A stretch of 64,000 nt of DNA from Cryobacterium suzukii (GTDB lineage: Bacteria; Actinomycetota; Actinomycetes; Actinomycetales; Microbacteriaceae), in assembly GCF_004403185.1 (NCBI RefSeq), contig NZ_SOHJ01000001.1:64038-128037 (forward strand). Reading direction: 5' to 3'. The position numbers and the translations under genes are program-made. The notes under the pieces are model-generated. The model saw only the letters and a list, made by a program, of their open reading frames with translations, ran no database searches and was not told the DNA's origin. Of this stretch, positions 9,135-18,163 are shown in pieces; positions within the stretch are counted from its first letter, which is position 1; each line of letters begins with the position of its first letter.

Positions 9135-9619
9135 CCGAAAACACCTTCGAAGCCCGCGGGCTCCTTGGTGCTGGTGCGGATGGCACTGGTCAGGAGGTCC
9201 GCCAGCGCCTCGGCAGCCAACTCGAACTCGTCGCGAAAATCGGAGCGACCGAACGCGATTCCCGCACCATCCGTTCCGAGCATTCCGTGCAACGTGGGGC
9301 TGGCCACCTCGTCATGGCGCAAGATCATGTGCGCCAACTCATGACATACAATCTGCTGCCGATGATGTTCCGAATCCGTTTCAACGTGGAAGATCAGATC
9401 GTCGGTTTCACGTGACAGCCAGAGTCCGCAAATTTCGGTTCCATTTAGCAGCGACGAGGACGCGATTGAGATGTGGGTCTTTCTTGACTGTTCGACGAGG
9501 GACACGATGCTCGGGATGGACACCCGGACGGGGAGGACCAATGCCGTAAATGCGGCAACGGCTTGTTCCCGAGGACTGCGGTGATCCCCCGGGGTCGACT
9601 CGTCAGCTCGCGTTCGCAT
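9131..9619 (-). CDS. ImmA/IrrE-type zinc metallopeptidase
   Basis: A small protease of about 162 residues with the zinc motif CHELAHMILRH (HExxH). A later acidic helix, DEFELAAEALADLL, can supply the third ligand. The family usually cleaves a cognate XRE/CI-like repressor, but no helix-turn-helix gene is adjacent and the protein has no HTH itself. Two starts are possible, ATG 9628 and ATG 9619; the second is preferred because GGAGG sits nine bases in front of it. It overlaps the seven-helix gene by four bases and lies about 20 bp after the FtsX permease gene, so it may belong to the PadR-controlled transcript. Confidence 0.8.
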   Translation of the reverse strand: MRTRADESTPGDHRSPREQAVAAFTALVLPVRVSIPSIVSLVEQSRKTHISIASSSLLNGTEICGLWLSRETDDLIFHVETDSEHHRQQIVCHELAHMILRHDEVASPTLHGMLGTDGAGIAFGRSDFRDEFELAAEALADLLTSAIRTSTKEPAGFEGVFG

Positions 9620-9642
9620 CAGATCCATCCTCCATCAGTAGT

Positions 9643-11856
9643 TCATTCGTAGCGAATCGCGGCCAAATCCGTGTTTTTCCCCAGCCGACTGGCCGCAGCG
9701 GCGACCGCGGCAAGGGCGAGCACCGCACTGGCCGTGAGCGCTCCGAGGTAGCGCAGATCGGGCCAGCCAACGGATCGGCCACCGTCGGTCAGCCCTACCA
9801 GGATGAGTTCGGCAACGAGAAAGCCCAGCCCGATCGACAGGACCATTACCGACAGTAGCGGTGCGGCCGCTTCGAGGGTGATGATACGGCGCAGGCCAGA
9901 GAAATTCATGCCCAGCAGCCGCAGCAGGGCGAGCATCCGCCGGCGGTCGATCATGGCAGAAATGGTGGCGATGGCAAGTGAGAGTCCGGCGATGACCGTC
10001 GCCACGCCGATACCCAGGTAGGCGAGGGTGGCGAAACTCGCGGCCATGGACTCCAGTCGATCATCGGCGAGATCCGTTCGGGTACCCGCGGGCGCCCATC
10101 CTGTTGCAAAAACCCCGCCCGCCTGCAACGCCGTTCGTGCCCGTTCAATCGCGGCCGTTGACCCGTCGGTGCCGAGCAGCAGAATGCTCGGCGTGAGCGC
10201 TGCCATATCGGTCACTTCCGCCGCGGTAAACACGGCGGTCGCACCTGTCATAACGTCGCTATTGACGGAGACGACGGGCGCGGACGGAACAGCCCCGAGG
10301 CCGAGGCCCTTCGCGGCATCCGCCGAGAGCAAGAGCCGGCCCGCGTCGGGACCCGAGTCAAGCCTGTAAACGGTGACCACCCCGGTGACGCCCGCGATTG
10401 CGGCGAGGCGCGCAAGTTCTGCATCCGTTTCGGCGGGGTCGGCCGCGTCTGAGGTGGGCTCCAGGTATTGGATAAGGGTGCTGACGGGAAGTAATCCTGG
10501 CCCGGCGACGGGGATCACGCCCCCGTCAGCGGTTGTCGCCGCGCCCGCGAAGACGCTCACCATGAACACGGCAACCACGAGGCCGCTCACGGAGCGGAAC
10601 GTGGCCACGGGGGTGCGACGGATGCGGTTGCCCGCGATGATTCCAGCCGCCGCTCCGCTGCGCCGCGCCATGATGCGGCCGGCAATCAGGGTCAGGTACG
10701 GGCCCGCCACGAGCAGACCAACGGTGGTAATGGTGAAACCGATGATGATCAGCGTTCCCACACGCGGAACTGGTAGTCCGGCGAGCACGGCCAGGGTCGT
10801 GGCCGTGAGCAGGCCAAGTCCACCGGTGAGGGGCAGCAGGCGAAGCAGTGATGGGGTCTTCTCCTGTGGCTGCTTCGTCTGGCCGAGCGGCCCGATGCCC
10901 GCGCGACGGATGCGCCAGCCCGCGGTCGCCGCGGATGCCGCGACGGTCAAAGCCACCACCATGGCGGCCGCGAACGGAGTCACGGCGAGGTCCGCGGGAA
11001 AGAACGCGCCGTCGTCGACGCGAACGAGCGCGGCAACCGGGCCGAGCAGCGCGGCCATGAGCACGCCGATCAGCGCGCCGACGAAACTGGTGGCCGCCGT
11101 CTCCATCGCGGCGATCGCGGCGACCGTGCGCGGGGTGGCGCCGATCAGACGTAGTGTGGCGAAGCGCTCCCGCCGGGCGGCAGCGCCGAGCCCGGTCACG
11201 ATGCTCACCAGCAGCAGCACCGGAAACAGCACGGCGATGGCGCCCACGATCGCCACGGTTTGGTAATTGGAGCTTGCACGGTAGGGCGGGCCCGTGAAGC
11301 CGGTCACAATCTGGGCTGTGGGGCGCTCGATCAGGTCGCTCGTAGCGGCACCGACAACCGCAACGAGCGAGTCGGGGCTCGCGAGACCAGAGTCGCTAAT
11401 GGTGCCCGCGAGGGTGCCGAAGCGGTCTCCGAGCTCGTCGGCTGGAACCCGCGCAATGCGGTCGATGAGCGCGGGCGACGCGTAGTATTCCCCCGACTGC
11501 GGTAAGGCAGCGATGTCCGGAATCGTAACGCCTGACGTTGTCGGTGCAGCGACATCAAAGCGTGAGATCCGCACCCCCTCGTGCCGGTCGGTCGTGGGGG
11601 CCAGCAGCACTCGGTCATTGCCGAGCGACGCCATGTCGCCGGTCACCGCGCGCTGGCTCGTGTCGCCGCCGACCACGTACTCCCCGGAGGCGCTCATCCA
11701 GCTAGATCGCTCATCACGGGCGTCCAGACCCTGGTAGGCGCCCCAGAGTAAGAGCGCGAGCGTGACACCCACCGCGACACCGGCAGTGATACCCAGTAGC
11801 CGCCCCCAGGAGGCACGGCTGCCGACCACGGCTAAACGCACGATGCTCGGATTCAT
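9643..11856 (-). CDS. FtsX/MacB-type ABC transporter permease
   Basis: A 737-residue permease with two FtsX domains. The N-terminal helix ASWGRLLGITAGVAVGVTLALLLWG is followed by a large extracytoplasmic loop. Three helices around residues 210-310, a central linker pair, a second loop and a final three-helix FtsX block (VATVIAGLSLAIATI ... LRLLGMNFSGLRRII ...) complete it. Its ATG overlaps the ATPase stop by four bases. Such permeases with a LolD/MacB-like ATPase usually export or release peptides, antibiotics or lipids, or act as sensors; the substrate is not readable. Confidence 0.85.
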   Translation of the reverse strand: MNPSIVRLAVVGSRASWGRLLGITAGVAVGVTLALLLWGAYQGLDARDERSSWMSASGEYVVGGDTSQRAVTGDMASLGNDRVLLAPTTDRHEGVRISRFDVAAPTTSGVTIPDIAALPQSGEYYASPALIDRIARVPADELGDRFGTLAGTISDSGLASPDSLVAVVGAATSDLIERPTAQIVTGFTGPPYRASSNYQTVAIVGAIAVLFPVLLLVSIVTGLGAAARRERFATLRLIGATPRTVAAIAAMETAATSFVGALIGVLMAALLGPVAALVRVDDGAFFPADLAVTPFAAAMVVALTVAASAATAGWRIRRAGIGPLGQTKQPQEKTPSLLRLLPLTGGLGLLTATTLAVLAGLPVPRVGTLIIIGFTITTVGLLVAGPYLTLIAGRIMARRSGAAAGIIAGNRIRRTPVATFRSVSGLVVAVFMVSVFAGAATTADGGVIPVAGPGLLPVSTLIQYLEPTSDAADPAETDAELARLAAIAGVTGVVTVYRLDSGPDAGRLLLSADAAKGLGLGAVPSAPVVSVNSDVMTGATAVFTAAEVTDMAALTPSILLLGTDGSTAAIERARTALQAGGVFATGWAPAGTRTDLADDRLESMAASFATLAYLGIGVATVIAGLSLAIATISAMIDRRRMLALLRLLGMNFSGLRRIITLEAAAPLLSVMVLSIGLGFLVAELILVGLTDGGRSVGWPDLRYLGALTASAVLALAAVAAAASRLGKNTDLAAIRYE

Positions 11857-12536
11857 GAAATTCCGACTCGGTCAGTTGCGGCCAACTGGCCATCACGCAC
11901 GATGATCTCGCGGTCGGCGTAGGCCGCTGTGCGAGGGTCGTGGGTGATCATTACCAGGGTAGTTCCCGCCTGTCGTACGAGCTCGAGCATGGCGGTCAGA
12001 ACGTTCTCGGCGGCGAGGGAATCCAAGGAACCGGTGGGCTCATCCGCAAAGAGAACCGACGGATGCGCCACGAGGGCCCGGGCGATGGCTACGCGCTGCG
12101 CCTCGCCGCCGGAGAGCTCCCCGGGCAGTCTGGCGGCGGCAGCCTCGAGGCCGAGGCGGTCGAGCCATCCGTGTGCTTCCTTCAGCGCCTGCTTGCGTTT
12201 CATACCCCCGAGTAATAGGGGGATGGTGACGTTGTCAACCGCAGTCAGGTCGGGCAGTAGCTGCCCAAACTGAAAAACGAAGCCGAACTCGGTCAGGCGC
12301 AGGGCCGAGCGGCGAGCCTCGTTGAGGGCGCTAACGGTGACACCGTCGACGATTACCGTGCCGCTATCGGGTACCAGTACACCGGCGAGGCAGTGCAGCA
12401 GGCTCGACTTGCCAGAGCCCGACGGGCCCATCACCGCGATGACCTCGCCGCGGTGGATGTCGAGATCGATGCCGCGGAGGGCATCCGTCGTGCCGAAGGA
12501 CTTGCGCAGGCCCCTGGCCTGGATGAAGGCGGTCAT
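11853..12536 (-). CDS. ABC transporter ATP-binding protein (MacB/LolD type)
   Basis: A 227-residue nucleotide-binding subunit. Walker A is GPSGSGKSSLL, the Q-loop lies in FVFQFGQLLPDLT, the signature is [15 protein letters not shown], Walker B is VLFADEPTGSLDS and the H-loop is VMITHD. It is bracketed by four-base ATGA overlaps with the PadR gene upstream and the FtsX permease downstream, so the three form one transcriptional and translational unit. Cytoplasmic partner of the 737-residue permease. Confidence 0.93.
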   Translation of the reverse strand: MTAFIQARGLRKSFGTTDALRGIDLDIHRGEVIAVMGPSGSGKSSLLHCLAGVLVPDSGTVIVDGVTVSALNEARRSALRLTEFGFVFQFGQLLPDLTAVDNVTIPLLLGGMKRKQALKEAHGWLDRLGLEAAAARLPGELSGGEAQRVAIARALVAHPSVLFADEPTGSLDSLAAENVLTAMLELVRQAGTTLVMITHDPRTAAYADREIIVRDGQLAATDRVGIS

Positions 12537-13060
12537 GGCAGCGTAATCTCGTTTCGCAGTTGGGTGAGTCGGGCGGCAGTCAGGTCGATCCAGCGCAGAT
12601 CGGCCTCAATGTGGAAGAGCGCGTGGTCGCAGAGCAGCATCCGCATCAAATCCGCGCCCTGCTTTTCCCGGGTGAGTTCGCGCATCCGCGCGAGGTGTTC
12701 GGTGCGTTGCACGTCGAGGAGTCGGTCGGCATTGTCGTTGACAAGAAGGGCAATGATGGTCTTGGCAAAAAGGTTGCTCTGCAAAGTCTCTGAGGGGACG
12801 TCGGGGGTGAACATCCACTGCGAAACGCGTTGCCGGCCAAGGTCCGTCACTTCGTACTTCTTGCGGTCGGGGCCGCCGCCGGCCTCGTCGGCGAGCGCAA
12901 GAATCTGCCCATCGCGGGTCATGCGCGCGAGGGTCGCGTAGACCTGACCGAAGGCGAGGGGCTTGCGCACCCCGAAGAATCGATCGTAGGTGTGCTTGAG
13001 GTCGTAGCCATAGCTCGGTTCGACGCTGAGCAACCCGAGCAGCGTCAATGAGTTGTCCAC
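12533..13060 (-). CDS. PadR family transcriptional regulator
   Basis: PadR-type repressor of about 175 residues. A winged helix covers the first 90 residues (LTLLGLLSVEPSYGYDLKHTYDRFF ... GQVYATLARMTRDG), followed by a helical dimerisation domain ending in DLTAARLTQLRNEI. GTG 13060 is taken as the start because a longer frame (13078) would put coding sequence inside a strong palindrome at 13067-13089, which looks like its own operator. It heads the leftward ABC-FtsX operon, with a four-base overlap to the ATPase gene. Autorepression relieved by the transported compound is the usual scheme for this family; here that is inference. Confidence 0.85.
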   Translation of the reverse strand: MDNSLTLLGLLSVEPSYGYDLKHTYDRFFGVRKPLAFGQVYATLARMTRDGQILALADEAGGGPDRKKYEVTDLGRQRVSQWMFTPDVPSETLQSNLFAKTIIALLVNDNADRLLDVQRTEHLARMRELTREKQGADLMRMLLCDHALFHIEADLRWIDLTAARLTQLRNEITLP

Positions 13061-13066
13061 GACACC

Positions 13067-13089
13067 AACTATACACACAGTGCATAGTT
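13067..13089. promoter_or_regulatory. Candidate PadR operator (palindrome)
   Basis: On the minus strand the arms AACTATGCAC and GTGTATAGTT flank a TGT spacer; nine of ten arm bases pair. It ends seven bases before the PadR GTG start, where the promoter of the leftward PadR-ABC-FtsX operon is expected, so it is a strong candidate for autoregulation. Confidence 0.6.
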
Positions 13090-13127
13090 ACACGGTCGCG
13101 GGCTTCAGCGAGCTGATGAACCGTCGG

Positions 13128-13466
13128 TTAGCTGCCGACGGCCGAACCGGTTCCCCAGAGTGGGTGGGTCGCCAGCACGACCGCGATGAGCGAGAGAGCG
13201 CAGGCGACAAGCGCAACCTGCACAACGGATACCGGCCGCCGAGAAAGCGACCGTAGTCCGAGCAGAACGGCGTAGCCTCCGCCGATGACTACGGCCCAGG
13301 TGAGAAGCACCCAACCCATCAGCCAAGTGAGCACGAACATGCCCTCACCGGCGCCGCTGAAAGTCCCGACTGCGTCGCCTATGCCGAAGGCAGCCGCAGC
13401 GCCGACTGCCAGCGCGAGGGCAGAAACCGGTACTGCCACGGTCGCACGCGGCTGAAGTCGCTCCAT
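13128..13466 (-). CDS. Small three-helix membrane protein
   Basis: A 112-residue hydrophobic protein with about three transmembrane segments (VPVSALALAVGAAAAFG, MFVLTWLMGWVLLTWAVVIGG, VVQVALVACALSLIAVVL) and a basic loop LRSLSRRP. It has no recognisable catalytic motif. It sits between the two divergent PadR-ABC-FtsX modules and is oriented with the leftward one, about 40 bp upstream of its operator region. Function unknown; an accessory or immunity-like role for the ABC exporters is only a guess. Confidence 0.55.
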   Translation of the reverse strand: MERLQPRATVAVPVSALALAVGAAAAFGIGDAVGTFSGAGEGMFVLTWLMGWVLLTWAVVIGGGYAVLLGLRSLSRRPVSVVQVALVACALSLIAVVLATHPLWGTGSAVGS

Positions 13467-13661
13467 GCGTCACAACCTAGCCCCACACAGGCCGGGAGGA
13501 CAACGAAAAGATTTCCCGCATCGCACGCGAGGCCCGCCCGACGAGACAAACGCCCCCAGAGCCGTCGTGCCTCGATCGTGGCGCATACATTGCCGCCGTC
13601 GAACACGGTCATCGACGTTTCCCCTTTCGCGTGGCGTAGGCGATTCGGTGCATTCTCGGTA

Positions 13662-13691
13662 TATCTATACTATGTAACTAGATACTTAGTT
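13662..13691. promoter_or_regulatory. Candidate operator of the second PadR gene
   Basis: An AT-rich island in a GC-rich intergenic stretch (13467-13752) holds nested inverted repeats: TATCTA and TAGATA with an 11-base spacer (13662-13684), and AACTA/TAGTT with a 6-base spacer (13676-13691). It lies 60-90 bp before the rightward PadR gene, a promoter-like position. Nothing else was recognised in this 286-bp gap. Confidence 0.4.
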
Positions 13692-13752
13692 TGCATTAGC
13701 AAATGCTGCACGATTCTTGCGCGATCGCACCACGCCACTTCAGGGAGCACCC

Positions 13753-14382
13753 ATGTCCGTTCGTCAAAGCCTTCTCGCCATCCTCGACCAGGGCCCGTGC
13801 TATGGCTACCAGCTGCGAACGGAGTTCGACCGCCGTACCGGGTCGATCTGGCCGCTGAATGTCGGCCAGATCTACAACACTCTCGACCGGCTCGAGCGCG
13901 ATGGCCTCGTCGCCAAGGGCGACACCGACGAGCAAGGCCACGTCTATTACCAGATCACGGATGCCGGCCACGACGAAGTCACGAGCTGGCTCAGCTCTCC
14001 CGTGGTGCGCTCAGCTGCCGCGCGTGACGAACTCGCGATCAAGCTGGCCATCGCGGTCACCCTGCCCGGTGTCGACATTTCCGCAGTGATCCAGGTGCAG
14101 CGCCGCGGGAGCCTCCGCACCCTGCAGGATCTGACGAAGACCAAGAACGCGAGCGGCGAGCCGGAGTCCGCCGGGGACCTCGCCTGGCAGCTCGTCGTCG
14201 ACTCGCTCATCTTCGCGGCAGAAGCCGAGGTGCGCTGGCTGGACCATTCGGAGGCCAGGCTGGCACGGGCATCCGCCGCTGGTCTGATGGCGCCGATGCA
14301 GCTCACACTGGAACCGCCCAAGCGCGGCCGGCCGGTCAGGGCGGCTGTGGATAACGACGCACAGGTTGCTGGTTCGCTATGA
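13753..14382 (+). CDS. PadR family transcriptional regulator
   Basis: A 209-residue PadR regulator. The winged helix is QSLLAILDQGPCYGYQLRTEFDRRT ... VGQIYNTLDRLERDG, and the C-terminal helical domain contains DSLIFAAEAEVRWLDHSEARL. ATG 13753 has GGGAG about six bases upstream; a longer frame from 13717 lacks a ribosome site. Its last codons overlap the downstream ATPase start (ATGA at 14379), so it heads the rightward PadR-ABC-FtsX operon. It is divergent from, and only distantly similar to, the PadR at 13060. Confidence 0.88.
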   Translation: MSVRQSLLAILDQGPCYGYQLRTEFDRRTGSIWPLNVGQIYNTLDRLERDGLVAKGDTDEQGHVYYQITDAGHDEVTSWLSSPVVRSAAARDELAIKLAIAVTLPGVDISAVIQVQRRGSLRTLQDLTKTKNASGEPESAGDLAWQLVVDSLIFAAEAEVRWLDHSEARLARASAAGLMAPMQLTLEPPKRGRPVRAAVDNDAQVAGSL

Positions 14383-15143
14383 GCACGCAACTCGCCGCTG
14401 GTTCGACGCGCCCCACCAAGCCCGATGAACTTCTGCGCCTCGACGGGGTCGCCATGCACTACGGCAGGGGCGAGACCTCCGTCACAGCCCTTGCCGGCAT
14501 CGACCTCACCGTGTCCCGCGGCGAGCTCGTCGCGATAATGGGCGCGTCTGGTTCGGGAAAATCGACCCTGCTGACTATCGCCGGCGGACTGACCCAGCCG
14601 ACCAGCGGTGAAGTAGTCATCGAGGGCCAATGGCTCTCCGACCTTCCCTCCGCGCAGATCGCCATCCTGCGTCGGCGCACGCTTGGCTTCGTCTTCCAGG
14701 ACTTCAATCTGATCCCGACGCTCACCGCGCAAGAAAACGTCACCCTGCCGCTCGAACTGGACGGATGGCCTCGCCGGAAGACGCGCACGGCTGGGCTTGA
14801 CGCACTCGCGGCGGTCGGGCTGAAGGACCACGCGCAGCGTTTCCCCGAGGACCTGTCCGGTGGCCAGCAGCAGCGGGTCGCCATCGCCCGCGCCATCGTC
14901 GGCACCAGACGCCTGATTCTCGCCGACGAACCCACCGGCGCCCTCGACTCCGCTACCGGAGAGGGCGTCCTGCGGATGCTCCGCGACCGGGTGGATGCCG
15001 GTGCCGGCGGCATCCTGGTCACCCACGACGCACGCCACGCAGCCTGGGCTGATCGCATCGTGTTCCTTCGCGACGGCCGGATCGTGGACGAGAACGTACG
15101 CGATCATCCCGAATCACTCCTTGCCGGACGGCGCACCATATGA
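14379..15143 (+). CDS. ABC transporter ATP-binding protein (MacB/LolD type)
   Basis: A 254-residue ATPase with Walker [13 protein letters not shown]-loop [12 protein letters not shown], signature [15 protein letters not shown], Walker [14 protein letters not shown] and H-loop LVTHD. Overlaps of four bases at both ends tie it to the PadR gene before it and the 977-residue permease after it. Cytoplasmic motor of the second exporter or sensor. Confidence 0.93.
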   Translation: MSTQLAAGSTRPTKPDELLRLDGVAMHYGRGETSVTALAGIDLTVSRGELVAIMGASGSGKSTLLTIAGGLTQPTSGEVVIEGQWLSDLPSAQIAILRRRTLGFVFQDFNLIPTLTAQENVTLPLELDGWPRRKTRTAGLDALAAVGLKDHAQRFPEDLSGGQQQRVAIARAIVGTRRLILADEPTGALDSATGEGVLRMLRDRVDAGAGGILVTHDARHAAWADRIVFLRDGRIVDENVRDHPESLLAGRRTI

Positions 15144-18073
15144 AACATCCTGGGCCTCGCCGCGCATCCGCTCAAGCCGCCCAGGCAGGGCCGCTCCTGG
15201 CCCCGGGAATGGCGACCAATCCGCCTCGCCTCTTCGCCGCCCTCCGCCGGGCGAGGGTCGCCCTACGAATCGCCCGCCGGTCGACCGCCCGGTCGCCGGG
15301 TCGCAGCGCGCTGATCGTTACCCTGGTTGCGCTTCCGGTCGCCGGAATGGCCGCCATCACCCTGATTATCCCGAGCACGGTGGCAACGACTGCAGAACGT
15401 TTGGCCGTCACCCTCGGGCACACACAAGCTCAGATTCAGCTCTCTATGCCGGGCAGCGGCATCCAACAAGACCCGTTCTTTCTGATGTCCAGTGCCTCAA
15501 CGGGAGAAGAGACCGAGCCGGTTGAACTGCGCGCACTGTTTCCAGCCGACACCCGGATGATCCCAGTTTTCGACACGTCAGTGACGGCGAAAACCCGTTC
15601 CGGCGTAGCAGTGCTCGATGCCGTCGAGGGCGAAACGTGGGACCCATCGCTGGCGGGCCACTATGACGTGACGGCCGGCCAGACTCCTCAGAACACCAAC
15701 GAGGTGATGGCGTCCGCCGCGATGCTCGACCGGTTGGGGCTCAGCCTCGGCGATGAGGCCGAGCTGCTGGCGCCGGAGGAGAAGACGGTGACGGTGGTTG
15801 GCGCACTCGATGATCGCACCCAGCCCTCCAGCCGTCAGACCCTGTTCGGATTTCCCGGAACCTTCGGCGGTGACACTGGCGCCGAAAACAATCCGGAAGC
15901 GAAAACCTATCTGCCGGATACGATTGTCGACTGGGCACAAGTTCAGAAGTTGAACGAGCACGGCATTGTCGCGCTTTCGCGGGATGTCTTCGAAAATCCG
16001 CCTCCGGCTGGCACTTATCCCGCCGTGAGTGAGGGTAGCGCCCTCGGTACCTGGCTCCTGGTCGCCGGGTTGATCGTGGGATTTGGTCTCCTCGAGGTGA
16101 TGCTCCTGGCCGGTGCCGCATTCGCGGTCGGCGCCAGAGCCCAGGAGCGCTCGCTTGCGACGGTGGCCAGCGTCGGATCGAACCGCTCGACCATCTTCTC
16201 GATCATTGCGGCAAACGGCATTGTCCTCGGCGCGCTCGGCGGCATTGTGGGGGTAGGGATCGGAATTGGAGCCGGCTCGGCATTCATGCTGCTCACCGAC
16301 GACGGCAGCGCGACCATGTATTTCGGGTACCACCTCTGGTGGCCCGCCATGATCGGCGTCGCCATCTTCGCCATCATTGTCGGATGGGGCGGCGCCGTTG
16401 TTCCCGCAATCCGCGCCTCGAAACTCGACGTAATCGCTGCGTTGCGCGGTGCCAGGCGTCCCTCCATTCCGAGCAAGCGACGACCGGTCATTGGCATCAT
16501 CGCCGTGCTGGTCGGGATTTCCCTCACGCTCCTGGGCGGCATCCTGAACATCGTTCTGGCCGAGCAGGGCTTCCTCGAAGCCAGGGACCTACTCTACTGG
16601 GCGCTGTTCGCAATGTTGCTCGTGGGGCCGATCGTGGCTCAGCTCGGTCTACTCCTGTGCAGCGGACTCGTACTCCGACTCCTCGCTCGACTGCTCTCGA
16701 AAAGAGGAGTAGCTGCCCGACTGGCATCCCGAGATGCCGCACGCAATACCGGCCGAAGCGTTCCTGCCTTGGCGGTGATCATGACAACGGTATTCGCCGC
16801 CGTCTTCGCCATGACGATGATGACCAGCACCGAAACAACCAACCGCGCCAACTACGACTATTCGACCATGCCAGGACAGGTGCGGCTAACGCTCACCTAT
16901 CCGGATCAGGAGACGCGGCTGGTCACGACTTTCGCCGAGCCGGACGCGTTCGTCGCTGCGGCACGGGCCTCCGTGGACGTCGACACCGTGCGCACCCTCA
17001 AGGGCGTTGCGGATCCTCGAGGCCCGAAATCGCGGGACGCTCAACTCTCCGACACAGAGTCGGCTCAACTCCTGCCCACTCTCGCTCTCCCTCCGGCCAA
17101 CCGGTGCTCCGCCATATCCGCGTGGGATGGCCCGCTAACGACCCAGGCTGCGCGAAAGGCCATGAAGGAGATGGAAGCCGACTGGCGGTGTCAGCACCCT
17201 TTCGTCACGAGCGGCATCAGTTCCAATGGCAGCCGAGACCACATCATGGTCGGCGATAACGCCGATCTTGCACTCATCCTGGATTCTGAACCGACCCAAG
17301 CGGCCAAGGATGCGCTGGCCAATGGCGGAGCAGTCTCGCTTTACCCGGAGTATCTGACCGACGATAAGGTGACCATTTCCTGGTGGACGGCCGCATCCTG
17401 GGAGGACTCCTTCTACGGAACAAGTCGTTTCGGCGAGGGAATGGGCGAGGCAGAAAAGAGCGTGAGCATCAACGCGGTGGTCAACGAGGCCGCTCATCCA
17501 ATCAACTTCGGCATCTTTATCTCTGAGCAGACCGCTCAGACGCTCGGGCTCGACTATGCCGATTCGATAGTTCTCGCCTCCACCACCGCACTGCCGACAG
17601 ATGATCAAACGGATGCGCTCAACGCGGCAATTGACACGCTCATTCAGCAACCCGGTCGATACTGGGCCGAGGTGGAGCGCGGGCCGACGACGGCGTCAAA
17701 TGCCCTGTCTTGGGGGCTCCTGGCGCTCTGCGCACTGATTGCCGTTGGCGCGGCTGCCGTGGCGATCGGGCTGGCACGCTTCGACGGTCGTCGTGACCAC
17801 GCGACGCTGGCGGCTATCGGCAGCAGTCCGCGCGTGCAGCGCGGATTCGGATTCTGGCAGGCCGTGATGATAGCCGGAACCGGTGCTGTTCTGGGTACCG
17901 CCATCGGGCTAATCCCACCGATTGCGCTGACGCTTCCGGGCTCCGGAACCTCCTTCGCGGCGCCGTGGCTGCTCATCGTCACCATTGCCATCCTGTTGCC
18001 GCTTGCTATCGCCTGCGGAAGCTGGCTCTTCCCCGGTCGAAAAGCTGCGGTGTACCGAGCCGTAATCGAGTGA
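15140..18073 (+). CDS. Large FtsX-type ABC transporter permease
   Basis: A 977-residue protein, about 240 residues longer than its counterpart in the leftward module. An N-terminal helix (LIVTLVALPVAGMAAITLII) is followed by an extracytoplasmic domain and a first FtsX block near residues 295-440. Central helices lie around 455-545, then comes a second, unusually large extracytoplasmic region (about 565-850) with cysteines in NRCSAISAWDG and EADWRCQHPF. A final FtsX block spans 855-975. The paired cysteines may form a disulphide in the external loop. The substrate is not readable. Confidence 0.85.
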   Translation: MKHPGPRRASAQAAQAGPLLAPGMATNPPRLFAALRRARVALRIARRSTARSPGRSALIVTLVALPVAGMAAITLIIPSTVATTAERLAVTLGHTQAQIQLSMPGSGIQQDPFFLMSSASTGEETEPVELRALFPADTRMIPVFDTSVTAKTRSGVAVLDAVEGETWDPSLAGHYDVTAGQTPQNTNEVMASAAMLDRLGLSLGDEAELLAPEEKTVTVVGALDDRTQPSSRQTLFGFPGTFGGDTGAENNPEAKTYLPDTIVDWAQVQKLNEHGIVALSRDVFENPPPAGTYPAVSEGSALGTWLLVAGLIVGFGLLEVMLLAGAAFAVGARAQERSLATVASVGSNRSTIFSIIAANGIVLGALGGIVGVGIGIGAGSAFMLLTDDGSATMYFGYHLWWPAMIGVAIFAIIVGWGGAVVPAIRASKLDVIAALRGARRPSIPSKRRPVIGIIAVLVGISLTLLGGILNIVLAEQGFLEARDLLYWALFAMLLVGPIVAQLGLLLCSGLVLRLLARLLSKRGVAARLASRDAARNTGRSVPALAVIMTTVFAAVFAMTMMTSTETTNRANYDYSTMPGQVRLTLTYPDQETRLVTTFAEPDAFVAAARASVDVDTVRTLKGVADPRGPKSRDAQLSDTESAQLLPTLALPPANRCSAISAWDGPLTTQAARKAMKEMEADWRCQHPFVTSGISSNGSRDHIMVGDNADLALILDSEPTQAAKDALANGGAVSLYPEYLTDDKVTISWWTAASWEDSFYGTSRFGEGMGEAEKSVSINAVVNEAAHPINFGIFISEQTAQTLGLDYADSIVLASTTALPTDDQTDALNAAIDTLIQQPGRYWAEVERGPTTASNALSWGLLALCALIAVGAAAVAIGLARFDGRRDHATLAAIGSSPRVQRGFGFWQAVMIAGTGAVLGTAIGLIPPIALTLPGSGTSFAAPWLLIVTIAILLPLAIACGSWLFPGRKAAVYRAVIE

Positions 18074-18163
18074 TCGGTGGCGGAAGTCGAATCTTCTGCG
18101 GGACCCCAACGACACACCCAACTCTTTGCGTACTCGCTTAAAAAGGCGGGCGCCGGTTGGGGA

